A stretch of DNA of 64,000 nt from a virus. Below the pieces are notes generated by a model. That model saw only the letters and a list, made by a program, of their open reading frames with translations. It was not told where the DNA came from and ran no database searches. The stretch's first letter is position 1, and the number at the start of each line of letters is the position of its first letter. Of this stretch, positions 19,631 through 26,690 are shown in pieces. The position numbers and the translations under genes are program-made. The DNA is taken from IMG/VR virus record IMGVR_UViG_3300047546_001437, positions 1 to 64,000 of that record. One strand, 5' to 3'.

Positions 19631-19645
19631 ATGGGTAGAACCCAT
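19631..19645 (+). promoter_or_regulatory. Small hairpin in the leader of 19660
   Basis: ATGGGT-AGA-ACCCAT forms a 6-bp stem right before the AAGGAGA site; a TGTTATAAT box lies about 15 bp upstream. It may stabilise the mRNA end or tune translation. Confidence 0.45.
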
Positions 19646-19659
19646 AAGGAGAGATGTAA

Positions 19660-21777
19660 ATGGCAACAAGAATGCAACAGCGCAGAGGAACTGCAGCACA
19701 ATGGACTGCAGCAAATCCAATTTTAGCAGCAGGAGAAATCGGATATGAAACCGACACTGGTAAATTTAAAATTGGTGACGGTACTAACACTTGGTCTCTC
19801 CTCAAGTACTTCCTTAACTTAGAAGCATTAGACATAGATGCAGAGGGCTTTATTACAGATGATCAAAAAGGCGTTAATAACGGTGTAGCAACACTAGACT
19901 CAAATGGTCTTGTTCCAGTTATACAGATGCCAGATCAATATATTACAGATAAAATTATTACAAAAATTGGAGAGGTTGTAGGGGCTGCCCCATCAACACT
20001 AAATACCCTTAATGAAATTGCAGCAGCATTTGACAACGATCCAAACTATGCAGATACAATTTCTGCAGCATTAGATTTAAAGGCACCAAAGGCAAGCCCA
20101 GCAATTACTGGAACAGCAACATTTGTAAATGCAACATTTAGTGGAGATGTAGATGTTCAAACTATGCCATTAAATGATAGTTCAACAAGACCTGCTACAA
20201 CTGCATATGTTTCAGGAAGAATTCAAAATGTTAATACAGTTATATCAACATTAGCATCAGAAATAGACGCAAGTCTTGAAACGCTTGGAGCAAACGATGC
20301 ATCACAGGCAAGTTCTTTAGAAGCGCTTGATGTTCGTTTAGATTCAGCAGAGGCATCAATTACTGGAAATACAGCATCAATTGCAACAATTAATACAACT
20401 CTATCTGACCATACATCAGATATATCAGCATTAGATGTAAGAGTTGACGCAACTGAGTCTGATATTTCTACAATTAATGCAGATATCACATCTATTGAAT
20501 CAAATATTGATACAGTAGAAGCAAATATAACAGGAATTCAAAGCGATGTAACAACATTGCAAAATGATTTAAATGCTGCAGAAACAGATATCTCAGCATT
20601 GCAATCAGGAGCAACAACTACAACATCAACTATTTCAACAATACAAAATAATCTTACATCAATGAGTACTGAAATAGATGGAATTGATACAAGATTAACA
20701 GCAGCCGAAACTGATATTGATGCACTACAAACAAGTGCTACATCAGCAAGTGGACATGCTTCTGCAACAACAAATGTTCATGGAATTGCAAATACAGCAG
20801 ATCTTGCAACAAAGTCTTATGCAGATAATGCTAAGACTGAGGCAATTTCTACTTCAGCAACAGCAATTGCCTTAAAGGCAGATATTGCTTCTCCAACATT
20901 TACTGGAACAGTAGTTCTTCCAGCAACAACATCTATCGGAACAGTATCTGCAACAGAGATCGGATATGTTGATGGTGTAACATCAGCAATTCAAACTCAG
21001 TTAGATGCAAAGGCTCCTTTGGCATCACCAGCATTAACTGGTACACCAACTGCTCCTACCGCTACTGCTGGTACCAATACTACTCAGGTAGCAACTACAG
21101 CATTCGTTAAGACTGCCGTTGATAATGTAGTAGCAGCAGCACCTGGTGCACTAGATACTCTTAATGAGTTAGCAGCAGCACTTGGTAATGATGCAAACTT
21201 CTCAACAACATTAACAAACAATTTAGCAGCAAAGGCACCACTTGCTTCTCCAACATTTACTGGAACAGTAACATTGCCTTCATCTACAAGTATTGGAAAT
21301 GTTAGTTCAACAGAAATTGGCTATATTGATGGTGTAACGTCATCAATCCAGACACAATTAGATGCAAAAGCACCTTCTGCAAGTCCAACACTTACAGGAA
21401 CAGTTGCTCTTCCAGCAGCATCTTCTGTAACTTTAAATGGTACAGCACTCTCAACAACATTGGCTCTTAAGGCAGATAATGCAGCAACAATTAACACTAT
21501 GAGTGGTTCACACACAATTGTTTCTGCAGATGTTAGCAACGTACGTGAAATGAGCAATGGAGGAACAATTACAATTCCTTCAGACAACTCTTTCTGGCCA
21601 GTAGGAGCAACCATGGATGTTATTCAAACTGGTTCTTCACAAGTAACAATCGGAGCAGGATCTGGAGTAACATTAAATGCTACACCAGGACTTAAACTTC
21701 GTGCACAATGGTCTTCTGCAACAATTCTTAAGAGAGCAGCAAATACATTCGTTGCTCTTGGCGACTTGTCAGCATAA
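19660..21777 (+). CDS. Mtd-like tail fibre with repeated shaft, 705 aa
   Basis: The N-terminus MQQRRGTAAQWTAANPILAA then GEIGYETDTGKFKIGDGTNT is the Mtd_N-type domain found at the front of many phage receptor-binding proteins (the first domain of the Bordetella major tropism determinant). The shaft holds coiled coil (TTLQNDLNAAETDISALQSG) and repeated APLASPALTGTPTAPTATAG-like segments (three or more copies of the ASPTFTGTV motif). The end is a beta domain (LKLRAQWSSATILKRAANTF). No variable repeat or reverse transcriptase was seen, so no evidence for diversity generation. Confidence 0.82.
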   Translation: MATRMQQRRGTAAQWTAANPILAAGEIGYETDTGKFKIGDGTNTWSLLKYFLNLEALDIDAEGFITDDQKGVNNGVATLDSNGLVPVIQMPDQYITDKIITKIGEVVGAAPSTLNTLNEIAAAFDNDPNYADTISAALDLKAPKASPAITGTATFVNATFSGDVDVQTMPLNDSSTRPATTAYVSGRIQNVNTVISTLASEIDASLETLGANDASQASSLEALDVRLDSAEASITGNTASIATINTTLSDHTSDISALDVRVDATESDISTINADITSIESNIDTVEANITGIQSDVTTLQNDLNAAETDISALQSGATTTTSTISTIQNNLTSMSTEIDGIDTRLTAAETDIDALQTSATSASGHASATTNVHGIANTADLATKSYADNAKTEAISTSATAIALKADIASPTFTGTVVLPATTSIGTVSATEIGYVDGVTSAIQTQLDAKAPLASPALTGTPTAPTATAGTNTTQVATTAFVKTAVDNVVAAAPGALDTLNELAAALGNDANFSTTLTNNLAAKAPLASPTFTGTVTLPSSTSIGNVSSTEIGYIDGVTSSIQTQLDAKAPSASPTLTGTVALPAASSVTLNGTALSTTLALKADNAATINTMSGSHTIVSADVSNVREMSNGGTITIPSDNSFWPVGATMDVIQTGSSQVTIGAGSGVTLNATPGLKLRAQWSSATILKRAANTFVALGDLSA

Positions 21778-21816
21778 AACAGTAGTATAATTTAAAAAAT
21801 AAGGAGATTGATCTAG

Positions 21817-22944
21817 ATGGCACTATCAAGAGGTAAAGGTGGAAGAAACATTAGAAAGGCGTCGGTGCCTTCCTTTGACCAAACATATACAAGAAGTTCA
21901 TACCAATCATATTTATCAAGCATTGGTCTGTTTTATTCAGAAAACTCTACCAACACCTCTGATAGTGGTCTAGATCAGCGCTGGAATTCACAAAATATTG
22001 CTCCAGGTACAGTAGTTCCATTTGGAACAACTATTGGTATTAATTACTACATTTATGTATACCCTGGTTTTAGCCATTATGGTGGTTTCTATCATGGCTT
22101 CTATCATGGATTTGGTCACTATGCTGGATTTACACACTATGCAGCATTTAGCCACTATGCTGGTTTCACACACTATGCAGCATTTGGACACTATGCAGCA
22201 TTCGGACACTATGCAGCATTCGGACACTATGCTGGATTCTATCATGGTTTCTATCACTCATTTGCACACTATTCTTCATTTGCACACTATTCTTCATTTG
22301 CACACTACGCAAACTTTAGCCACTACTATAGTGGATTCTCTCATGGTTATGGCGGATTCGGACATGGTTATGGCGGATTCGGACATGGTTATGGCGGATT
22401 CTATCATGGATTCGGACACGGTTATGGCGGATTCGGACACTACGGTGGCTTTGGTGGTGGCGGAGGTGCCAGAGGCTACTCAATTGGTGGAGAAACTGGT
22501 CTATTAAGTCCAACAGGAGTTATCTTGGCTGAAAACTTAAAGGTAGGAGACAAGTTATTAGCACTAGATATTTCAGAAATAGATATGGCTGGATTTAATC
22601 CTTCACAATGGTCTTCAGAAACAATATCTGGAAACGGTATAGTAGAGACAACAGTAGTATCAATTAATAGCAGAGTCTCAGATCGTGCTATTGTTATAAA
22701 TGGAGATATTTACTCTATACATCACTGGATCTTAGCAAGAAAAGATGGCGTTATTAGATTCGTAAGTTCTTCAGACATAGATACAACATATGAAGTTTAT
22801 AACTTCCAGACTCTAGACTGGGTCGAGGTTCAGTCTGCTGAAAGTATCGCTTACATTGATAGAGTTTATACAATTAACTGTGAGCCTTACGATATGTTCT
22901 TTACTAACTCAATGTTAGTATATGACCGAGTAGAAACTGACTAA
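21817..22944 (+). CDS. His/Tyr/Phe-Gly repeat protein with degenerate Hint domain, 375 aa
   Basis: Residues about 83-216 are built of six-residue units such as FGHYAA, FTHYAG and FYHGFY, then FGHGYGG units, with no known structural precedent to me. From about 220 a Hint (hedgehog/intein) fold is visible: SIGGETGLLSPTGVILAENL, KVGDKLLALD, SIHHWILARKDG (TxxH-like block) and VYTINCEPYDMFFTNSMLVY. The usual Cys1 is replaced (Ser or Tyr) and the terminal His-Asn by Tyr-Asp, so splicing or self-cleavage is doubtful. It may be a sticky, phase-forming adhesin or a crosslinked surface protein. AAGGAGATTGATCTAG leader. Confidence 0.72.
   Translation: MALSRGKGGRNIRKASVPSFDQTYTRSSYQSYLSSIGLFYSENSTNTSDSGLDQRWNSQNIAPGTVVPFGTTIGINYYIYVYPGFSHYGGFYHGFYHGFGHYAGFTHYAAFSHYAGFTHYAAFGHYAAFGHYAAFGHYAGFYHGFYHSFAHYSSFAHYSSFAHYANFSHYYSGFSHGYGGFGHGYGGFGHGYGGFYHGFGHGYGGFGHYGGFGGGGGARGYSIGGETGLLSPTGVILAENLKVGDKLLALDISEIDMAGFNPSQWSSETISGNGIVETTVVSINSRVSDRAIVINGDIYSIHHWILARKDGVIRFVSSSDIDTTYEVYNFQTLDWVEVQSAESIAYIDRVYTINCEPYDMFFTNSMLVYDRVETD
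22069..22465 (+). repeat. 18- to 21-bp repeats coding for (F-x-H-Y-x-x) units
   Basis: Tandem CACTATGCAGCATTCGGA-type units with drift, then CATGGTTATGGCGGATTCGG-type units. Two repeat families next to each other show two rounds of expansion. Confidence 0.85.
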
Positions 22945-22945
22945 T

Positions 22946-23692
22946 TTGGCCAGACTACCCAATCACGATTACTATTCTGATGAGTGGGCAAACGAACCAT
23001 TCATAATACCTGATCAATTATTGGCATTACAGCAAAAAAGAATTGGCAGTGCAACACCATATAGCATAAGCCCTCAAATTGCAACATTTACTAGAAAGTA
23101 TAGTGAAAAAATACAAAATGCTCCAGATCACGATGCTGTAGAATTTGCAAAATATGAGGTAGATTGGCAAAAAGAATATCGTGAGCAAAAACATTTATTT
23201 GTTCCGCAAAATCGATGGGCACATGAAGTTGTTGAGCCACCAGTTCACATAAAAGATAATTTATACAAAATAAATGTATCTGCTGATGTTTATCCACATT
23301 TAGAACCTTTAGAGCATCAGTATGAAGAATCTGGAACAATCATACGTGAAAAAGAATATAGGTTTATTACTAGAACACTTTATAAGTATGTGGATGCTAC
23401 AAAAAATGTTGTTTTGGAAAAGGATTTAGATCCAGAGTGGTGTTCGAGAGTTTATGTTTGGAAAATTAGATGGCTACCACAAAAACCAGCAGTTTTAACA
23501 TTTTTTTCAAATGAGGATATGGTATACTGGAAGACACCAGAAACAATAGTTGATACAAAAGATATTGCAGAAGATGCACAAGGAGTGATAGACGTGCCAG
23601 TTATATTTAAAAAAGGACTTAAGCGCAGTATGCACTACATAAAGCATGATACAACAATACTATATATGAAGGTAGATTTTCATGAAGAATAA
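22946..23692 (+). CDS. Unknown protein, 248 aa, TTG start
   Basis: TTG 22946 directly after the stop of the Hint-domain gene; no ATG near. Begins (M)ARLPNHDYYSDEWANEPFII. Rich in Trp, Tyr and charged residues, e.g. VYVWKIRWLPQKPAVLTFFS, with a C-terminal HYIKHDTTILYMKVDFHEE that reads as a beta-rich fold. The last 11 nt overlap the next gene. I do not recognise it. It starts the auxiliary block that contains paralogous 'WW' proteins and an oxygenase, and may be coupled to the Hint-domain gene. Confidence 0.62.
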   Translation: MARLPNHDYYSDEWANEPFIIPDQLLALQQKRIGSATPYSISPQIATFTRKYSEKIQNAPDHDAVEFAKYEVDWQKEYREQKHLFVPQNRWAHEVVEPPVHIKDNLYKINVSADVYPHLEPLEHQYEESGTIIREKEYRFITRTLYKYVDATKNVVLEKDLDPEWCSRVYVWKIRWLPQKPAVLTFFSNEDMVYWKTPETIVDTKDIAEDAQGVIDVPVIFKKGLKRSMHYIKHDTTILYMKVDFHEE

Positions 23693-24398
23693 AACAAACA
23701 TTATAACATTTATACCTAAAAATGAATTTGTTATAGAGTATACAGATAAACCAGAACCTATGATAAAAAATCTTCCTTCTTGGTGGAGAAAGGTTCATCC
23801 ATATGTTAATGGAGAAAAAACTTTACGTAATGGTCAATATAGTGAGACTGTAAAAAAGTGTCCTGGAATATTAGATTTGCTATCTACAGGATATTTATTA
23901 AAAACACCATGCGATATTTTTCTAGATGCAACTGGACCAAAACTAGATTGGCAAGTTCACCATGCACACAAAGAATCTGTTACAGTTCATTCTCAACCAC
24001 AAGTTGAAGGCTGGGATTTTGACAAAAATGATTGGATGGAAGATATATTTAGAATTCATCCAATGTGGGTAGTAGCAACAGAAAAAGGTTATAGTACTTT
24101 ATTTGTGCAGCCATCATTTCATACAAGCCTACCATTTGAAATAGTTCCAGCAATTATTGATACAGACATGTATCCTTCAGATGGACCATTCTCTATGAGA
24201 GTTAAAAGAGGCTTTAAAGGTGTCCTAGAGGCAGGAACTCCACTAGTTCAATGTATTCCTTATAGAAGAGAAAAGTGGGAAGCAAATATACTTGAAAAGC
24301 CAGATTTGAAAGTTTTAAACTCTATACCTTGGAAATTAAGGCATAAGTTTGGCGGGGCATACAAAAAACTTATGTGGGAAAAGAAGGTGTTTAATTAA
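23682..24398 (+). CDS. LPxWW-family phage protein, copy 1, 238 aa
   Basis: Contains NLPSWWRKVHPY near residue 31, VKKCPGILDLLSTGYLLKTP around 60-80, VEGWDFDKNDWM, then a beta-rich C-terminal half ending PWKLRHKFGGAYKKLMWEKK. The LP-x-WW plus K-x-CP-x(2-3)-D-x(2-3)-GY plus TP-D pattern recurs in the next gene and, to my memory, in T4-like cyanophage and pelagiphage proteins of unknown function. ATG 23682 overlaps the previous gene. Not a known enzyme; the cupin-like strand pattern and the nearby oxygenase suggest a biosynthetic or modifying role. Confidence 0.65.
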   Translation: MKNKTNIITFIPKNEFVIEYTDKPEPMIKNLPSWWRKVHPYVNGEKTLRNGQYSETVKKCPGILDLLSTGYLLKTPCDIFLDATGPKLDWQVHHAHKESVTVHSQPQVEGWDFDKNDWMEDIFRIHPMWVVATEKGYSTLFVQPSFHTSLPFEIVPAIIDTDMYPSDGPFSMRVKRGFKGVLEAGTPLVQCIPYRREKWEANILEKPDLKVLNSIPWKLRHKFGGAYKKLMWEKKVFN

Positions 24399-25159
24399 TG
24401 GATAAATTTGAAGAAAGATATGCAAACCCAGAACCACTTGAAAATTTAAAGGTTCAGTTTTATACATCTAATGCATATGTAAATACAACTCCTGGTCCAG
24501 TGCCAGCAATTGACAATCTTCCAGAATGGTGGAAGGATCGTCCTATATATCAAAAAAATGATCAAATTGATAGACTATCTATCATGAATAATCGTGGTGC
24601 AGATGCTGCATCAATTAGTGTAAAGCATTGTATGCCATTTTTTGATGCAATAACTTGTGGATATCATTATTTATTGCCAACAGATGTTCATGTTGCAAAA
24701 ACAGAAGACCCAGATAGACCAGATATTTGGTGGGATGAAGATGCTCCAAGACCAATTGAGATGCGTGGTCATTTAGAGTTACCAGTTCCATCTGGATGCT
24801 ATCCAATTCATTTTGTTTGGGATATGAGATGGGGAACAAAGATGCCAGACGGATGGTCTGCAATGATCACACACCCTATAGACAGATATGATTTACCATT
24901 CTTTACTATGACAGCCATACAGGATTCTGACAGATGGTTTACTGGAAACGTTGTTACCTTCTTTTTAAGAAAAGATTTTGAAGGTACAATTAAAAAGGGT
25001 ACACCAATAATGTCAATTATTCCAATAAAAAGAGCAAACTGGAATATGGAAATAGACCATTCCCTACAAACTGAGGGTTTATGGGATCTTGAAAGAAAAA
25101 GAAATTACATTTATGGATTTTATAAAAAACATAGATGGATCAGAAAGAAATATAGATAG
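24398..25159 (+). CDS. LPxWW-family phage protein, copy 2, 253 aa
   Basis: Contains NLPEWWKDRPIYQ near 41, VKHCMPFFDAITCGYHYLLP near 75-95 and a C-terminal DLERKRNYIYGFYKKHRWIR. All three blocks line up with copy 1, so the pair arose by duplication; identity by eye is low except at the motifs. Start codon shares a base with the previous stop (TAATG). Probably a partner of copy 1; the two might form a heterodimer. Confidence 0.65.
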   Translation: MDKFEERYANPEPLENLKVQFYTSNAYVNTTPGPVPAIDNLPEWWKDRPIYQKNDQIDRLSIMNNRGADAASISVKHCMPFFDAITCGYHYLLPTDVHVAKTEDPDRPDIWWDEDAPRPIEMRGHLELPVPSGCYPIHFVWDMRWGTKMPDGWSAMITHPIDRYDLPFFTMTAIQDSDRWFTGNVVTFFLRKDFEGTIKKGTPIMSIIPIKRANWNMEIDHSLQTEGLWDLERKRNYIYGFYKKHRWIRKKYR

Positions 25160-25167
25160 GATAAATA

Positions 25168-25830
25168 ATGGAAAAACATTACGAATATGGTGATGCTAAT
25201 CAACCAAGTAATAGCAAGTCTACTAAAGAGCATAAATTCTTCGATAGAAATATAGAGATTAATAATCTTGAACAACTTGAGAAATTATTAATTACTCAAT
25301 ATGAAAGAATTAATCGTGGAGAGATTATTAAGGGGAACAAAAATGAGCATACCCCTTGGGATCAATCTGGTAGTGCAACTACAATAAATTGGAATAAGTA
25401 TAATGTCTTTCAATTCTATGATGAGAATATCTATACTCTTTTCAGAGCGGTAAGAGACATGACAGTTGATGCTTGTCAGCATTATGAATTAGATTTTATA
25501 AAAGAACAATTTTATGTTCAGGGATGGTTCAATGTTAACTATAACCATATTGGAAAGTTAGATTGGCATGAACATGGTGGAGAAGGTGCACCACATTTCC
25601 ATGGCTATTATTGTGTAAAGGCAGAGCCATCTAAAACTCATTATAGAGTTTTTGAAAAAGAAATTGAAGTAAATAATAAAAATAACCGTGCCATTCTTTC
25701 AGAAACTGGCCATCCTCACGCAATGGGTGACTGGGATTGGGATGGACCAAGAATCACAATAGCATATGACGTAATTCCACTAAGATTTATACCAAAAGAG
25801 TGGGAACAACACTGGATACCACTAATCTAA
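25168..25830 (+). CDS. Putative 2-oxoglutarate/Fe(II)-dependent oxygenase, 220 aa
   Basis: The core has GWFNVNYNHIGKLDWHEHGG (metal ligands among H134 and H136), APHFHGYYCVKAEPSKTHYR, then GHPHAMGDWDWDGPRITIAY (distal His 182/184 and the Arg that holds 2-oxoglutarate). This order fits the small phage 2OG-Fe(II) oxygenase family (PF13759-like) that hydroxylates proteins, nucleobases or small molecules. Length (220) is normal. ATG 25168 follows AGGATAAATA. The target is unknown; virion collagen-like fibres or DNA are candidates. It lies next to a ferredoxin and unknown 'WW' proteins. Confidence 0.75.
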   Translation: MEKHYEYGDANQPSNSKSTKEHKFFDRNIEINNLEQLEKLLITQYERINRGEIIKGNKNEHTPWDQSGSATTINWNKYNVFQFYDENIYTLFRAVRDMTVDACQHYELDFIKEQFYVQGWFNVNYNHIGKLDWHEHGGEGAPHFHGYYCVKAEPSKTHYRVFEKEIEVNNKNNRAILSETGHPHAMGDWDWDGPRITIAYDVIPLRFIPKEWEQHWIPLI

Positions 25831-25840
25831 GGAGGAAGTT

Positions 25841-25954
25841 ATGGACGTAAGAATAGAAATTGCTGGTCAATATCAGTTCACTGTTATTAAAGAACTAGCA
25901 GATCTTCTGGCTAAAGAATGCCCAGATACAGTTAAACTTGTCATTGAGGAATAA
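25841..25954 (+). CDS. 37-aa alpha/beta peptide with strong ribosome binding site
   Basis: ATG 25841 follows TAAGGAGGAAGTT, one of the best Shine-Dalgarno sites in the window. The product begins MDVRIEIAGQYQFTVIKELA and ends KLVIEE, a strand-helix-strand peptide. It fills the gap between the oxygenase and the membrane coiled-coil gene in the same direction. Function unknown; the strong initiation site is the reason it is called. Confidence 0.65.
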   Translation: MDVRIEIAGQYQFTVIKELADLLAKECPDTVKLVIEE

Positions 25955-25957
25955 TTA

Positions 25958-26299
25958 ATGCGTATAGCATCTTTAACTTTCTTAATGCTATTAGTATCTT
26001 TGATGGTAGGTTTAGTGATCTATAAATATACTATAGACACAAGACTTACCATTAAAGAACTAAAAAAAGATCGTGATACCTATAGAAATAATATTTGGAA
26101 TTTCATGAAGGGTATGGATAAAGAAAGAAAACGTATGGAACAAATAAATGAACAAACAAATAATTTGGCCTATACTAATTTAAAGAAAAAGATTAAAAAA
26201 CTTCATGATGACATAGAGGATACAGATTTTACAACTTTTGAAAATGTAAAAGAAGAAATTTTGTCTTCATTAAAGGATATAGACTCATATGGCGATTAG
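25958..26299 (+). CDS. Membrane-anchored coiled-coil protein, 113 aa
   Basis: Residues 4-24 (ASLTFLMLLVSLMVGLVIYK) are one membrane helix, followed by a long Lys/Glu-rich coiled coil (IKELKKDRDTYRNNIWNFMK, EQINEQTNNLAYTNLKKKIK). The layout is like an i-spanin or other membrane-tethered rod, but no outer partner is seen, and an actinobacterial envelope would need a different lysis plan. Overlaps the ferredoxin gene by 11 nt. Its role is open. Confidence 0.62.
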   Translation: MRIASLTFLMLLVSLMVGLVIYKYTIDTRLTIKELKKDRDTYRNNIWNFMKGMDKERKRMEQINEQTNNLAYTNLKKKIKKLHDDIEDTDFTTFENVKEEILSSLKDIDSYGD

Positions 26300-26492
26300 T
26301 ATTAAAATAAACAAAGATTGCCAGGCTTGGGGTCAATGTGTATTTGATGCTCCAGAAGTATTTGATTTAGTTGAAAGTGAAAGAAAGACCTGGAAGTATG
26401 TTGTAGATGATTCTCTTTTAGAAAAAGTAAAGATGGCTCATTCTCATTGTCCAAATAGAGCAATTTCTTTCGAGGTGCTTAAAGATGAATAA
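26289..26492 (+). CDS. Small ferredoxin, probable [3Fe-4S] type, 67 aa
   Basis: DCQAWGQCVFDAPEVFDL gives two Cys at x5 spacing, and HCPNRAISFE gives the third Cys followed by Pro. This C-x5-C ... CP plan is that of actinobacterial P450-type ferredoxins (usual form D-x-C-x-G-x-G-x-C ... CP-x-x-AI). The fourth ligand seen in [4Fe-4S] forms is absent, so a [3Fe-4S] cluster is likely. About 65 aa is the standard size. Likely passes electrons to an oxygenase or to the reductase system. It sits between the 2OG oxygenase and the ribonucleotide reductase. Confidence 0.78.
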   Translation: MAISIKINKDCQAWGQCVFDAPEVFDLVESERKTWKYVVDDSLLEKVKMAHSHCPNRAISFEVLKDE

Positions 26493-26601
26493 AATTAAAT
26501 GTTTAATTTTTGGTCACAGAATTGAAGAATCTTCTTGTCCATATACAATGAGGACATATCAAACCTGCATCCGTTGTGGATCTAAAGGTATTAAGTCTTA
26601 A
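26485..26601 (+). CDS. Mini zinc-site protein (DUF1660-like), 38 aa
   Basis: Overlaps the ferredoxin stop by 8 nt. The product MNKIKCLIFGHRIEESSCPY then CIRCG shows the CLxFGH ... CxRCG plan of the small prophage zinc proteins known as DUF1660. Four cysteines plus one His can bind one zinc. No promoter of its own. Function unknown. Confidence 0.62.
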   Translation: MNKIKCLIFGHRIEESSCPYTMRTYQTCIRCGSKGIKS

Positions 26602-26628
26602 CAATAAACATAAACAGTAAGTTGAGAG

Positions 26629-26657
26629 TTTACAAAAATTAAAAACTCTGCTATACT
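26629..26657 (+). promoter_or_regulatory. Promoter of the ribonucleotide reductase with nested inverted repeats
   Basis: -35 TTTACA (26629-26634), 17-bp spacer ending TGC, -10 TATACT (26652-26657). The 7-bp inverted repeat AGAGTTT/AAACTCT brackets the -35, and AGTAAG/CTTACT lies outside it. A regulator (NrdR-like or phage) could bind here. No riboswitch fold for B12 was recognised. Confidence 0.65.
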
Positions 26658-26690
26658 TACTCAATCACAGTTTTTAAAAAGGAGAAACAC

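Noticed and set aside
19660-21777. Diversity-generating retroelement target, because of the Mtd-like N-terminus
   Set aside because: No reverse transcriptase, no template repeat and no AAY-rich variable C-terminal repeat in the window; Mtd_N-type domains also occur on ordinary fibres.
22022-22507. Plus-strand 161-codon frame inside the repeat of the Hint-domain gene
   Set aside because: Out-of-frame reading of the same 18-bp repeats (Met/His/Thr-rich); the main frame has the SD, the Hint domain and normal codons.
22480-22944. Hint domain considered as an active intein
   Set aside because: No Cys/Ser followed by the usual GTxV block in good alignment, no terminal His-Asn, and no downstream extein, since the gene ends right after the domain.
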